Shown here: positions 55,752 through 64,000 of the stretch, piece by piece
Numbering within the stretch: position 1 is the first letter of the stretch
How the letters are laid out: each line of letters opens with the position of its first letter
Assembly: GCA_016794365.1 (NCBI GenBank)
Contig: JAEUKB010000063.1
Location: 62,001 to 126,000 of the forward strand
Direction of reading: 5' to 3'
Source: Myxococcales bacterium
GTDB taxonomy: Bacteria > Myxococcota_A > Polyangia > Palsa-1104 > JAEUJZ01
Length of the DNA stretch: 64,000 bases
Program-made: the position numbers and the translations under genes
Notes under the pieces: generated by a model
What the model saw: only the letters and a program-made list of their open reading frames with translations
What the model was told of the DNA's origin: nothing
Database searches by the model: none

Positions 55752-58700
55752 TCATTGCTTGGTTGCCGAGGACTGCCAGGCTGCTCGGATCATCGCGCTC
55801 ATACCGGCGGCTTTTATGCGCTCGGACGTCGCGAGTGCATCGCGAAAGTGCGGCGCAGCTCCTTCGCTTACCAGGGGACGGCCCGCAGGAGTTTGGGCGA
55901 AGCATCCCAGCCAGTACTGCGCGAGCGCCTTTTCTCGCGTCATCCCGAGCCGATTGGCCAGCGCGATGCACTGCCTGAAAGAGTGGATGGCCTGGCGCGG
56001 CCTATCGAAGCGCCAAAAGTAGAGGGCATGAAACATGGCATCATCGGGCGCCGCAGACGGAAATCGGCGCGCAAGCTGCTGCAACTTGGCGAGCGCGGTC
56101 TCGATCTGTTTTTTGTGCCGCACCGGTTCGGGCGAAGCCAGGAGGACATCGAGGAGGCAAACCAATGGATGGCGTAGCGGCTCCAGACTCCAACGTGCCC
56201 GCAGCACCGCGTCTAGCGCATGGCTGGCGAACTCTATAGCGCGCTCGAACAGGTTCAGGTGTCGGCAGGCAGAGGCCAAAAGCCCGAGGATGACCGACTC
56301 TGGGACCGGGCCGAGCTCTTGCGGCAGACAGGCGTGCGCCTTCTTCAAAATCGCGGCAGATGCTTCATACTCGCCCAGGCTGAGCTGAGCCGCTCCCTGG
56401 CCGACGTAGGCGAGCGCCAGATAGCGCGCGTTCTCGGCGCGCACGGCGAGCGGCTCCATTTCTCGGCTCACTGCCAACATCTGTGGATAATCGTCGAGTC
56501 CGGCCGCTGCGAGCTGGAGCTGCAGCAAGCTATGTAAAAGGGCCAGATCATCTTTGTAGGCGCGGGACAGCGCCACCGCCTTGGCCGCATGCTCGACGGC
56601 GCGATGAAGCTGGCCGTCGTTGAGCTCGACCATCGCTCGGACGCGCAGAAAGTCGATCTCGGCGTGGGTGCCAGACAGGATGTCCGCATCACGGCGCTCG
56701 ATGTGTTCCATATAGCGGAGGCACAAGCCGCGCAGCGGAGTATGAGACAGAATGAAGAACAGCGCCGTGCGATGATAGTTGCGTCGCGGCGCCATTCCCA
56801 GCCGGTCTTCGAGGCTCATCCCAAGGAGCGTGCACAAAAGACCGAGCTCCGGCTGATCGGTCCAGACAAAGACCTCCTCAACTCCGAGCCCGGCAAGTAG
56901 CTCGGCCTCCATGGCTCGCTGCGCGGGATCCGTAGAAGCTTTGCGCGGCCACAGTCCCACGCGGCGTCCCAGAAGTTCAGCCGCCAGACGCCCCATCATG
57001 GAATAAAGGGGCAGCGGCTCGGTTGGAAGCGGCGTACCCGCCAGCGCGCAGAGCTGTCGCAGCGCCGCCTCGGACTCTCGCAGCCGTCCAATCCCAAAAC
57101 GCGCCTCGGTGATACCGCGCCACAGCTGCACCTTGGCAAGCCGTGGCATCTGGATCTGCGCGTGAAGACTTCTTGCCTGTTCGAGCAGCGCCGCCGCTTC
57201 CTTCGGTGCTCCATGCCGCAGCGCCGCGTCACCGGCCAGCGCATAGAAGCGGGCCGCCTTCGCTGGCTCCTGCGCCTCACGGTAATGGAGCGCGATCTGA
57301 GAGGCACGGCCTGGATCGTCTGGATACAGCTGCTGCAGACCCAAGGCGATGCTGGCGTGTAGCTGCTGGCGCTCCGCTGCGCTCAGCGAATCGCGCACTC
57401 GCTCGCGGAGCTTGTCATGGCCAAAGCGCCAGCGCTGATCGTAGAGCTCCAAGATCCCGACGTCCGCCAGCTCATGAACATGGACCTCGGCCTGTGGCAA
57501 AAGACGAGACAGAAGGGCCAGATCGAGCTCCCTTCCGGCCACAGCCGACAGGCAAAGGAGAGGCCGAGCCGAGACAGGTGCACGAGCAAGGTGCCGCATC
57601 AGCACCTGCTCGATACCACCCGTCAGCAGGCGCTGCGGAAGTCCACCGCGTCCGATGGAAGCCAGCGAGCCGGTCTCTGCAGCCAGGGCTCGTATGCCCT
57701 CGACAATGAAGTACGCATTCCCTTCGGTTTCAGCTTCCACAAGATCCAGGAGCGCGCGGTCCCGTCCGGCTTGGCCCAGCATCGATTCACAGAGCGCTGC
57801 AATCTCGAAGCGATTGAGGCGCGGCAGTCGCAGCTTGCGCAGCGCTGGGAGTGCATTCGAGAGGCCGTGGGCTTCTTCTTCGCGGTAGGTTGCGACAATT
57901 AGTAGCGCGCGTGCCGAGATTCCGCTTGCGAGCTGCGAAAGCAGCGCCAGGCTCTCGGCGTCCGCCCACTGGAGATCTTCCAACAGCACGAGCGCGGTCT
58001 CAGGAAGCTGCGCCAGCAGTTCTTCCACGATGTGAAAGAGTCGCAAGCGGGCGCTCGATGGATCGAGCCCCTGGGGTGCGCCAACCTCCCGTTCGAGCAG
58101 CGTCGGCAAGTCGGGCAAGATGGCGCCAAGTGTGCTGGCTTGCAGCTCGCTGAGCGGGACTTGCAGCGCCAAGAGCTTCAGCACGTCTTGCCATACGTGG
58201 TACACGGCGCCTCCAGGCATCGCCTGTCCGCGTAGGGTCAAGACACCCGAGGCAAGCGCTCCCCTGCGCAGCTCTTCCAGCAAGCGCGACTTCCCGACGC
58301 CGCTCTCCCCACTGACGATCCAAGCAGATCCATCGCCATGCCGCGCGGCATCAAGCGCCATCTGGATCTGGCGAAGCTCGGCGTGGCGACCCACGAAGCG
58401 CGCAGCCAACAGGTAGCTGTCGCGGGTAGCAACCGGTTCGTTCTTCAGGGGAAGCGCTGCGGCTGCCAACAGCTCGCGGAGCAGCGCTGCGGCATCCGCC
58501 TGCCGGTGTGTGGGGACCTTGTGGAGCACCCGTCCGAGCACCGGCCTTAGCACCGGTGAGAGCGGAGACAGATCGGGCGTTGCGACGAGGATGTCGTTGA
58601 GCAGCTTTGCGGCCCCGCGTTCGACAGGAAATGGATAGGAACCGGTGAGCATTTGATAGGCCATCACTCCGACTGCGTACAGATCCGAGCGCTCACTCGC

Positions 58701-59453
58701 TGGTTCCCCCCGGAAGAGCTCAGGAGCCATGTAAGGGAGCGTCCCGGCCACCGAGGCTCCATTCCCATGAGCGACATCTTGTGCGAGCCCGAAATCGACG
58801 AGCTTGACGACCGCTCCTTCATCGCGCATCACCACGAGCACATTTCCGGGCGTCAGATCCCGATGAACCACTCCGTGCCGATGCAGGTAAGCGACGGCGT
58901 GGAGGAGCTGCACGACCAGCTCCAGCTGCGCTTCGGCGGGCTGACCTTGTGCGAATGAGAGAAGCGGCCGCGCATCATGCAGGAGCTCCATGGTGTAAAA
59001 GGGCTGGCCTTGGGAATCGAAGCCGTAATCGAAGACACGGACGATGTTGGGATGATGCAAGGTGCAAAGCGTGCGGAACTCCTCCGCCAGCGTTCCCAGA
59101 TGCAGGTCCTGTGGAGACAGGAACACGAGCTGCTTGAGCGCCACCTCGATTCCCAGCAAGCGATCGAATGCCCGATAGACCCGCCCCATGCCCCCTTCTC
59201 CGACCAAGCCAAGGATGCGATAGCGCCGGCTCACCGATGCGGCGTTTTCACCGAGCAAAAGCCGCTCCTGTGTTGGCGAGTCTGTCCGCGGACTGCGCGG
59301 TCGGGACGAAACAGACAGGCCGCGCGCCAGGTTCACGAGCAGCTCTCGGCACTCGGCGCACTCATCCACATGTGTATCAATGTCAGCGGCCAGCTCGGTA
59401 GAGGCGGAGCCGTTCAGCAGGTCCATGAGCTGCGACCCAGCAAGACAGTCCAT
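55752..59453 (-). CDS. Ser/Thr protein kinase with N-terminal anti-sigma-type zinc motif, AAA ATPase and TPR domains
   Basis: A 1233-residue protein. Residues 20-40 hold H-x3-C-x2-C (THVDECAECRELL), the zinc motif of anti-sigma factors (ZAS/zf-HC2). The kinase domain (about 77-335) has GEGGMGRVY, Lys107, HRDLTPGN (197-204; Thr replaces the usual Lys) and VDFGLA (219-224). Next is an AAA_16-type ATPase with Walker A SGESGVGKS (381-389) and Walker B LVLLEDLQWAD, then some 600 residues of TPR-like helices. It is divergent from the sigma factor at 59676, a natural target of the zinc motif. A phosphorylation-controlled anti-sigma role is inferred. Confidence 0.85.
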   Translation of the reverse strand: MDCLAGSQLMDLLNGSASTELAADIDTHVDECAECRELLVNLARGLSVSSRPRSPRTDSPTQERLLLGENAASVSRRYRILGLVGEGGMGRVYRAFDRLLGIEVALKQLVFLSPQDLHLGTLAEEFRTLCTLHHPNIVRVFDYGFDSQGQPFYTMELLHDARPLLSFAQGQPAEAQLELVVQLLHAVAYLHRHGVVHRDLTPGNVLVVMRDEGAVVKLVDFGLAQDVAHGNGASVAGTLPYMAPELFRGEPASERSDLYAVGVMAYQMLTGSYPFPVERGAAKLLNDILVATPDLSPLSPVLRPVLGRVLHKVPTHRQADAAALLRELLAAAALPLKNEPVATRDSYLLAARFVGRHAELRQIQMALDAARHGDGSAWIVSGESGVGKSRLLEELRRGALASGVLTLRGQAMPGGAVYHVWQDVLKLLALQVPLSELQASTLGAILPDLPTLLEREVGAPQGLDPSSARLRLFHIVEELLAQLPETALVLLEDLQWADAESLALLSQLASGISARALLIVATYREEEAHGLSNALPALRKLRLPRLNRFEIAALCESMLGQAGRDRALLDLVEAETEGNAYFIVEGIRALAAETGSLASIGRGGLPQRLLTGGIEQVLMRHLARAPVSARPLLCLSAVAGRELDLALLSRLLPQAEVHVHELADVGILELYDQRWRFGHDKLRERVRDSLSAAERQQLHASIALGLQQLYPDDPGRASQIALHYREAQEPAKAARFYALAGDAALRHGAPKEAAALLEQARSLHAQIQMPRLAKVQLWRGITEARFGIGRLRESEAALRQLCALAGTPLPTEPLPLYSMMGRLAAELLGRRVGLWPRKASTDPAQRAMEAELLAGLGVEEVFVWTDQPELGLLCTLLGMSLEDRLGMAPRRNYHRTALFFILSHTPLRGLCLRYMEHIERRDADILSGTHAEIDFLRVRAMVELNDGQLHRAVEHAAKAVALSRAYKDDLALLHSLLQLQLAAAGLDDYPQMLAVSREMEPLAVRAENARYLALAYVGQGAAQLSLGEYEASAAILKKAHACLPQELGPVPESVILGLLASACRHLNLFERAIEFASHALDAVLRARWSLEPLRHPLVCLLDVLLASPEPVRHKKQIETALAKLQQLARRFPSAAPDDAMFHALYFWRFDRPRQAIHSFRQCIALANRLGMTREKALAQYWLGCFAQTPAGRPLVSEGAAPHFRDALATSERIKAAGMSAMIRAAWQSSATKQ

Positions 59454-59675
59454 GCGGCTCTATCTTATTTGACTCCTTCACGCTCTGAGTAGCCATCTCT
59501 GGTGCGGAGATGGTTGGTAGGAACCTAGGCGGACCTACAGGAATGGAATCTGGCTTGTCATTGTGGAGCGCATGGAAAGTGGCCGCTTTCGCTTGCATAC
59601 GCGATCGTCCGATTCGGTCGCTTCCGATCACGACTGCGAGGGTGTTACAGTCAAAGTCTTGCTGGCGGGCGGACG

Positions 59676-60614
59676 ATGAGACTGGCGAAGCTCTTTTCAG
59701 AGCACTCGGCGCGCGCAGGGGATTCTGTCGCGACGTCGCTGGAGCGGCTTGATGGCGCACTGTGGCAGATGGTGGAGTCCGGACGCCGGGAGTGGCCACA
59801 AATCGAGATCGCACCGGAGGAATTTGTGCGGTTTCTTGCCAAGCAGCTACCGCCCGAAGCGCATGGCGAAGCAGAGCTGCCGTCTCTCCGCGCGGGCGAT
59901 CTGTACTTGGTGTGTGCCCTTGGCGTAGGACACCCTGCGGCCACTCTCGCTTTTGAGAATGAGTATATGCCGGCGGTCCACCGCGCTCTCCAGCGGATCC
60001 AGACGCCAGATTCACTCATCGCGGACATTATCCAGGGGCTCTATGGCTATCTGCTCGAAAGACAGAATGCTCCGCAAGGAGGACCCGTTTCTCGACGGGG
60101 ATACGCGGGGCGCGGGGCGCTCAAGGGATGGCTCTGCACCTGTGCCGTGCATCAGGCCGGGCGGCTGCACCAGCGCAAGCGGCGAGAAGTCGAGCTGAAT
60201 CAGGCACCATCTGAGGTCTTGCCAGAACTGGGTAAGAGTCCTGAGCTCTTGCTGTTGACCGGAGAGATGAAGTCACTCTTCGAGAGGGCGTTCCGCGAGG
60301 CGGTTGCTGCCCTATCGAGCCGCGAACGCAACCTGCTGCGCTATCATTTTTTGTCAGCGCTCAGCATCGACCAAATCGGCATCATTTATCGTGTTCACCG
60401 CGCCACCGCTGCCCGCTGGGTCAACGAGGCGCGCGCGCGGCTCGCCACCCTGGCCCGCAAGAAGTTCCTGCTGGCCGCCCCGATGCATGCCAAAAGTTAC
60501 GCAGAGATCCTAGCGCTCGTGCGCAGCCAGCTCGCCGTGAACCTGGCCAGCCTGCTCAAGCAGGTGACGGTGAACGAGCTTCCGCTTGATGCGGGGGCGG
60601 CGAGTGAGGAATGA
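59676..60614 (+). CDS. RNA polymerase sigma factor, myxobacterial sigma-70-like type
   Basis: A 312-residue sigma factor of the group described from Myxococcales (Sig-70_gmx1 type). A long N-terminal extension precedes region 2 (about 90-175, with DIIQGLYGYLLER and RGALKGWLCTCAVHQAGRLHQ). Region 4 at about 215-275 has a helix-turn-helix (LSSRERNLLRYHFLSALSID, then GIIYRVHRATAARWVNEAR). The ATG at 59676 has a weak Shine-Dalgarno. The divergent kinase with anti-sigma zinc motif is its likely regulator. The 222-bp gap between them should hold promoters for both; none was clear. Confidence 0.85.
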   Translation: MRLAKLFSEHSARAGDSVATSLERLDGALWQMVESGRREWPQIEIAPEEFVRFLAKQLPPEAHGEAELPSLRAGDLYLVCALGVGHPAATLAFENEYMPAVHRALQRIQTPDSLIADIIQGLYGYLLERQNAPQGGPVSRRGYAGRGALKGWLCTCAVHQAGRLHQRKRREVELNQAPSEVLPELGKSPELLLLTGEMKSLFERAFREAVAALSSRERNLLRYHFLSALSIDQIGIIYRVHRATAARWVNEARARLATLARKKFLLAAPMHAKSYAEILALVRSQLAVNLASLLKQVTVNELPLDAGAASEE

Positions 60615-60647
60615 GGCTCTGGGGGCGGCCGTAAAAAAGCAGCTGGG

Positions 60648-62345
60648 CTATTTGCACTGCCGGATCAGGGCCGAGACATTGTTGTCGCCGTCGTTGGCCG
60701 TGGCCAGGTCGAGCTGCCCGTTGCCATCGAAATCGCCCAGGACCCCGGAGTGTGGACCGTTGCCGGCAGCGAAGTTGGCGGCCGTGCCGAAGCTCCCGGC
60801 GCCGTTGCCGAGCAGCAGGCTCACGTTGTTGGCCCCATTGTTGGCAGTGGCCAGATCGAGCTTGCCGTCTCCATCGAAGTCGGCGGCGAGCACGGTGGCG
60901 GGATTGTTTCCGACAGTGAACGGGGTGGCGGCGGCGAAGCTCCCGGCACCGTTGCCGAGCAGCACGCTCACCGTATTGGTCCCGTTGTTGGCCACGGCCA
61001 GGTCCAGCTTGCCATCGCCGTTGAAGTCTCCCGCAGCCGCCGAGTGGGGTCCTGCGCCGACGGCGAAGTTGACGGCGGCGGCGAAGCTCCCGGCACCGTT
61101 GCCGAGCAGCAGGCTCACGTTGTTGCTCCCTTGATTGGGTACCGCCAGATCGAGCTTGCCGTCTCCATTGAAATCGCCGACCGCCATGCGCCTGGGCAAG
61201 TTGCCGACGCTGAAGTTGGTGGCGGTGCCAAAGCCCCCGGTGCCGTTGCCGAGCAGCAGACTCACATTGCCACCGTTGAAGTTGGCGACGACGATGTCAC
61301 GCTTGTTGTCGCCGTTGAAGTCTCCCGTGATGATCGACGAGGGCGTCGCGCCGACGCCGAAGTTGGTGGCGGTGCCGAAGGTGCCGTTCCCATTGCCCAG
61401 GAACACACTCACGTTGTTGGGAGTGGCGTTAGCGACCGCGAGGTCGGCCTTCATGTCGCCATTGAAATCCGCCACCGCCACCGCCTGCGGGCCGCTGCCG
61501 GCGCCGATGCTGATGCTGATGGCGGTGCCAAAGCCGCCGGTGCCGTTGCCGAGCAGCAGGCTCACGTTGTCGCTGTTGGCGTTGGGCACCACGATGTCGA
61601 GCTTCTGATCGCCGTTGAAATCACCGACCGCCGCCATCCGCGGGCCGGTGCCGGCCGCGTAGTTGACGGCGTTGGCAAAGCCCACCGTGGTGCTGCGCAG
61701 GGTCAGGCCCATGGCTGCGGCCAGGGTTCCGGACTTCTGCTCATCGGGATGGGTCACGGTGATGCTCTGGCCGCCGCAGGTCGCGGCCTTGCCCGGATAG
61801 GTGCAGGTGATCTGTGTCGGCGAGACCACGACCACTTGATTGCAGGTGACTCCACCAACCGTGACGGTGGCGCCGGTGCGGAAGTTGGTGCCCGCGATCG
61901 TGAGCGTGGATGCGACATTGTTGACGTTCGAGGCGGGGCTAACGCTCGTGACGGTGGGTGCCGGAACCGGCGGCATCGCCATGTCCGGTAGATCCGGCAT
62001 CTTCCAACTCGCGGTCACGGACTTCGCAACATCCATGGTCAGGGTACACGTCGGCTGCGTGCCGCTGCAATCGCCGCCCCAGCCCGTAAAAACGGCCAGT
62101 CCCACCGGAGCGGCAGTGAGCGTCACGGTCGTGTTGGGATCAACGGTCACCGAGCAGACGGTACCGCAGTCGATCCCTCCGACATCCGAGGTGACCCGTC
62201 CCAGGCCGTTGTCCGAATTTACCTGCAGCGGTAGCTGATTCCCCGCGTCGGGCGACATAAACAACGCCGGATCGCTGCAGTGTACACCCAAAGCGGTGAG
62301 CAGCAGCGCACCGCCAATACCCAGAATCTTTTTCATAGTCATCAT
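60648..62345 (-). CDS. FG-GAP repeat lipoprotein with InlB-like and IPT domains
   Basis: A 565-residue protein. The ATG at 62345 is chosen because AAGGAG lies 8 bases before it. The signal peptide ends at the lipobox LTALGVHC. Domains in order: divergent InlB-type repeat (about 45-115, TGWGGDCSGTQPTCTLTMD), IPT/TIG (about 125-215, VTSVSPASNVNNVASTLTIAG) and seven FG-GAP repeats of about 48 residues with D-x-D-G calcium loops (DFNGDGKLDLAV), forming a propeller. The repeats are alike at DNA level, so copy number may vary. It probably sits on the cell surface and binds ligands. Confidence 0.88.
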   Translation of the reverse strand: MMTMKKILGIGGALLLTALGVHCSDPALFMSPDAGNQLPLQVNSDNGLGRVTSDVGGIDCGTVCSVTVDPNTTVTLTAAPVGLAVFTGWGGDCSGTQPTCTLTMDVAKSVTASWKMPDLPDMAMPPVPAPTVTSVSPASNVNNVASTLTIAGTNFRTGATVTVGGVTCNQVVVVSPTQITCTYPGKAATCGGQSITVTHPDEQKSGTLAAAMGLTLRSTTVGFANAVNYAAGTGPRMAAVGDFNGDQKLDIVVPNANSDNVSLLLGNGTGGFGTAISISIGAGSGPQAVAVADFNGDMKADLAVANATPNNVSVFLGNGNGTFGTATNFGVGATPSSIITGDFNGDNKRDIVVANFNGGNVSLLLGNGTGGFGTATNFSVGNLPRRMAVGDFNGDGKLDLAVPNQGSNNVSLLLGNGAGSFAAAVNFAVGAGPHSAAAGDFNGDGKLDLAVANNGTNTVSVLLGNGAGSFAAATPFTVGNNPATVLAADFDGDGKLDLATANNGANNVSLLLGNGAGSFGTAANFAAGNGPHSGVLGDFDGNGQLDLATANDGDNNVSALIRQCK

Positions 62346-62410
62346 TGATAGGTCTCCTTGATCATGCGTTGAGCGCCGCCAACGAACATCGGAAGCGCAT
62401 AAGGAATCGG

Positions 62411-62445
62411 GCCCCGACCCCCACGCAAGTCGCACGAAAAATGCA
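62411..62445 (-). promoter_or_regulatory. Conserved upstream motif, copy 1
   Basis: Contains GCCCCGACC and, 7 bases later, the 19-base core AAGTCGCACGAAAAATGCA (62427-62445, + strand). Read toward the FG-GAP lipoprotein gene it is TGCATTTTTCGTGCGACTT, about 82 bases before that ATG. The same pair of blocks recurs upstream of the CPBP protease gene. It is likely a shared promoter or binding site, perhaps for the nearby sigma factor. Confidence 0.6.
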
Positions 62446-62471
62446 CGGAAGTCTGCGGTGCCACGGCCAGG

Positions 62472-63329
62472 CTAAGTGGGGAAGATCCTGCTGATGTCGG
62501 GCATGGCATGACGCTGCAGCAGCGCCGAAAGATCCATGGTGAAGGCGACCCCGACGTGCAAAAGGACGCCGCCCCAGATTGTTCGCGAAGCCAGTGCCAG
62601 CGTTCCCAGAACGATCCCAGCGATGATGGAGGCCAACGCCTCGGCGGGGGGCTTCCCAGCGTGGAACATACAGTACGGGAGCACCGCGACAAAGATGGCC
62701 TGGCTGCCAAAAGCGCGACGCAACCCGAAGAGTAGGTAGCCACGAAAGAAGAACTCGAGGGCACAGAACGTGGAGAGGTATTCAAGTTCCCACGTCACGA
62801 AGTCGAACAGGCTGCGGCTGGCTTGACGATAAAATGGATATGCCCGCTGAAACGAGGAGCTGAAGCTCATCGCAACGACGAGCGGCAGCATCACCAGAAG
62901 AAGAGCCAGGTACGTGCGCAGCGAAACCCGGGGCGGCGATTCCGCGACACCGGCGGACGCGCTGGCAGCGAACGAGAAGCCCTTGCCCAGCCCATAGTCC
63001 GACAGGTGTTCTCCCAAGAGTCGGATATGTACAATGGGGACGAGCGCCAGCAGCAACGTCCGAGTCATGCACCAGTAACTGAGACTGCAGAGCTGACTGT
63101 AGCGGCCAAAGTGCGGGCTCCGCGATAGAGCAGCCCCAAACAGCGATAGAAAAGTGTGTGGCTGGCAAAAACACAACACCAGCGTCAGGACCACCGATGC
63201 GACAAGCAGGATCTGCGTGGCCCGGCGATCATCGCCTGGATGCAGAGAGCGTTCGTTCGCCGCTTCGGAATCGATGGTCGCAGAGAGCGCCTTGATGAAG
63301 TCAACAAGCCGTCGCATGTGGTCTTTCAC
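62472..63329 (-). CDS. CPBP-family intramembrane protease (CAAX/Abi type)
   Basis: A 285-residue membrane protein with about seven hydrophobic segments. The CPBP motifs are ALEFFFRGYLL (the usual EExxxR with the first Glu replaced by Leu), FHAGKPPAEALASI and GGVLLHVGVA. Such proteins process prenylated proteins or bacteriocins, or act in sorting systems. The LEFFFRG form also occurs in other bacterial CPBP proteins as far as I recall, so inactivity should not be assumed. Start is GTG 63329 or ATG 63317. It shares an upstream motif with the FG-GAP lipoprotein gene that follows it. Confidence 0.82.
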   Translation of the reverse strand: MKDHMRRLVDFIKALSATIDSEAANERSLHPGDDRRATQILLVASVVLTLVLCFCQPHTFLSLFGAALSRSPHFGRYSQLCSLSYWCMTRTLLLALVPIVHIRLLGEHLSDYGLGKGFSFAASASAGVAESPPRVSLRTYLALLLVMLPLVVAMSFSSSFQRAYPFYRQASRSLFDFVTWELEYLSTFCALEFFFRGYLLFGLRRAFGSQAIFVAVLPYCMFHAGKPPAEALASIIAGIVLGTLALASRTIWGGVLLHVGVAFTMDLSALLQRHAMPDISRIFPT

Positions 63330-63347
63330 TCTTCACAGCGAATACGA

Positions 63348-63383
63348 GCCCCGACCGCAACCAAAGTCGCACGAAAAATGCAG
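63348..63383 (-). promoter_or_regulatory. Conserved upstream motif, copy 2
   Basis: Again GCCCCGACC followed by AAGTCGCACGAAAAATGCA (63365-63383), identical over the 19-base core to copy 1. It lies 36 bases before the GTG of the CPBP protease. The rest of the gap to 63756 shows no gene and no other clear signal. Confidence 0.6.
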
Positions 63384-63756
63384 TGGGATTGGCGGTGGTG
63401 CGGTCAGACCAGGACGCACCAGGGCGCAGGATTCGGCAAGCGTACGGGCGGATCCTGCACGTGGCCTCACAAAGCTTGCAGTCGTGGGCGACGTCGCAAA
63501 GTGTACGCCCAGAGAGTCTGTTGGCGAGTGCGCAGCACTACATGTTGGGACTATCTGGGCCTTGCGGTCGGTTCAGCGACTGCTCAGCTCGGACTGGGAA
63601 GATGGCACCACCCATCTCGCTTCACCAGCAACATCGCCACCGGCGCGCGTTCCGAATCCCCTATTGGAAAGTCGCTTCGGTTTGGGGGGCTTGCTTGGCT
63701 GCGGGGGCGCCTGCTGAATCAGCCCAAGAATCGTCGGATGTGATACCATCGACGGA

Positions 63757-64000
63757 ATGACAGCGTACGTGCGCGTAGGGGCTGCAATCCTTCTGTGTTG
63801 CATGAGCCCAGGGTGCGGCGACTTGTGGTCTCCGTTTCTTACGGAGCGGGATGAAGCAGAGGCCGTCATCCGCATAGACTCTGACGGTTCGATGATGAAT
63901 CTCGATGGGTCTGCTCCGTCGGAATTCCGGCCTGGTCTGGTGCTCATTCCCAAAGGAAGCTTCACGATGGGAAGTCCGGCTGGTGAGCCGAACAGAGAGG
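63757..64000 (+). CDS. Formylglycine-generating-enzyme-like lipoprotein, N-terminal part (partial)
   Basis: The frame is open to the end of the window (81 codons). The N-terminus has a signal peptide ending at the lipobox MSPGC. Residues about 60-78 read GLVLIPKGSFTMGS, the hallmark start of the SUMF1/FGE-sulfatase domain. Family members either oxidise a cysteine of sulfatases to formylglycine or, in many myxobacterial lipoproteins, act as binding domains. The active-site part is outside the window. GACGGA precedes the ATG. Confidence 0.78.
   Translation, partial: MTAYVRVGAAILLCCMSPGCGDLWSPFLTERDEAEAVIRIDSDGSMMNLDGSAPSEFRPGLVLIPKGSFTMGSPAGEPNRE

Noticed and set aside
56482..56490. A perfect DnaA-box sequence (TGTGGATAA)
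   Set aside because: Single copy inside the coding region of a kinase; no cluster or AT-rich unwinding region, so no origin.
60750..61991. A 413-codon plus-strand frame
   Set aside because: Antisense to the FG-GAP repeats; its own repetitiveness mirrors them.

Overview
The window is GC-rich, gene-dense bacterial chromosome, most likely from a myxobacterium or close relative (Myxococcota). The evidence is two large Ser/Thr protein kinases with HEAT, TPR or AAA modules, PEGA-domain proteins, several FG-GAP/IPT lipoproteins, a myxobacterial-type sigma factor, an alkyl-DHAP synthase homologue and many secreted proteins of unknown role. No tRNA, rRNA or CRISPR array was seen.

Layout. 0-13 kb: housekeeping and metabolism. 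This holds the end of an acyl-CoA synthetase, HMG-CoA lyase with RNase III, a TPR/PEGA membrane protein, mnmG, a C45-type acyltransferase, a three-subunit molybdenum hydroxylase operon and a GpsA-like protein lacking the expected catalytic lysine. Two inverted copies of a 124-bp element with perfect 18-bp terminal inverted repeats lie at 393 and 8150. 13-20 kb: secreted proteins (GH13 amylase lipoprotein, collagen-like lipoprotein with a subtilase, another lipoprotein). 20-30 kb, minus strand: a carotenoid oxygenase, a membrane AAA/coiled-coil/WD40 ATPase, a calcineurin-like phosphoesterase fused to a STAND-like NTPase, and an exported purple-acid-phosphatase-like enzyme. The AAA/WD40 and phosphoesterase-NTPase pair looks like a signalling or conflict module and is the best candidate for an undescribed system.

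30-39 kb: small and secreted unknowns, a TPR/HEAT protein divergent from a PD-(D/E)XK nuclease-like protein, and an FG-GAP lipoprotein / tmcA / membrane-protein operon. 39.4-48.7 kb: a kinase / PEGA / IPT-FG-GAP operon damaged twice. The kinase is split inside its HRDLKPEN catalytic loop by about 3.4 kb of foreign DNA carrying a C5 cytosine methyltransferase and a DUF4928-like putative restriction enzyme. The last gene ends abruptly inside an FG-GAP repeat, next to an internally deleted serine recombinase. 49-55.5 kb: an ECF-type S component, then DHAP-acyltransferase-like and alkyl-DHAP-synthase genes (an ether-lipid pair resembling the peroxisomal pathway), a deoxyhypusine-synthase-like protein and a sugar-nucleotide epimerase. 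55.7-64 kb: a kinase with an N-terminal anti-sigma-type zinc motif, divergent from a myxobacterial sigma factor; then an FG-GAP lipoprotein and a CPBP protease that share a 19-bp upstream motif; and the start of a formylglycine-generating-enzyme-like lipoprotein.

Functions come from motifs read by eye. Starts were moved inward from the longest frame wherever a Shine-Dalgarno sequence, a neighbour's stop or a signal peptide supported it.
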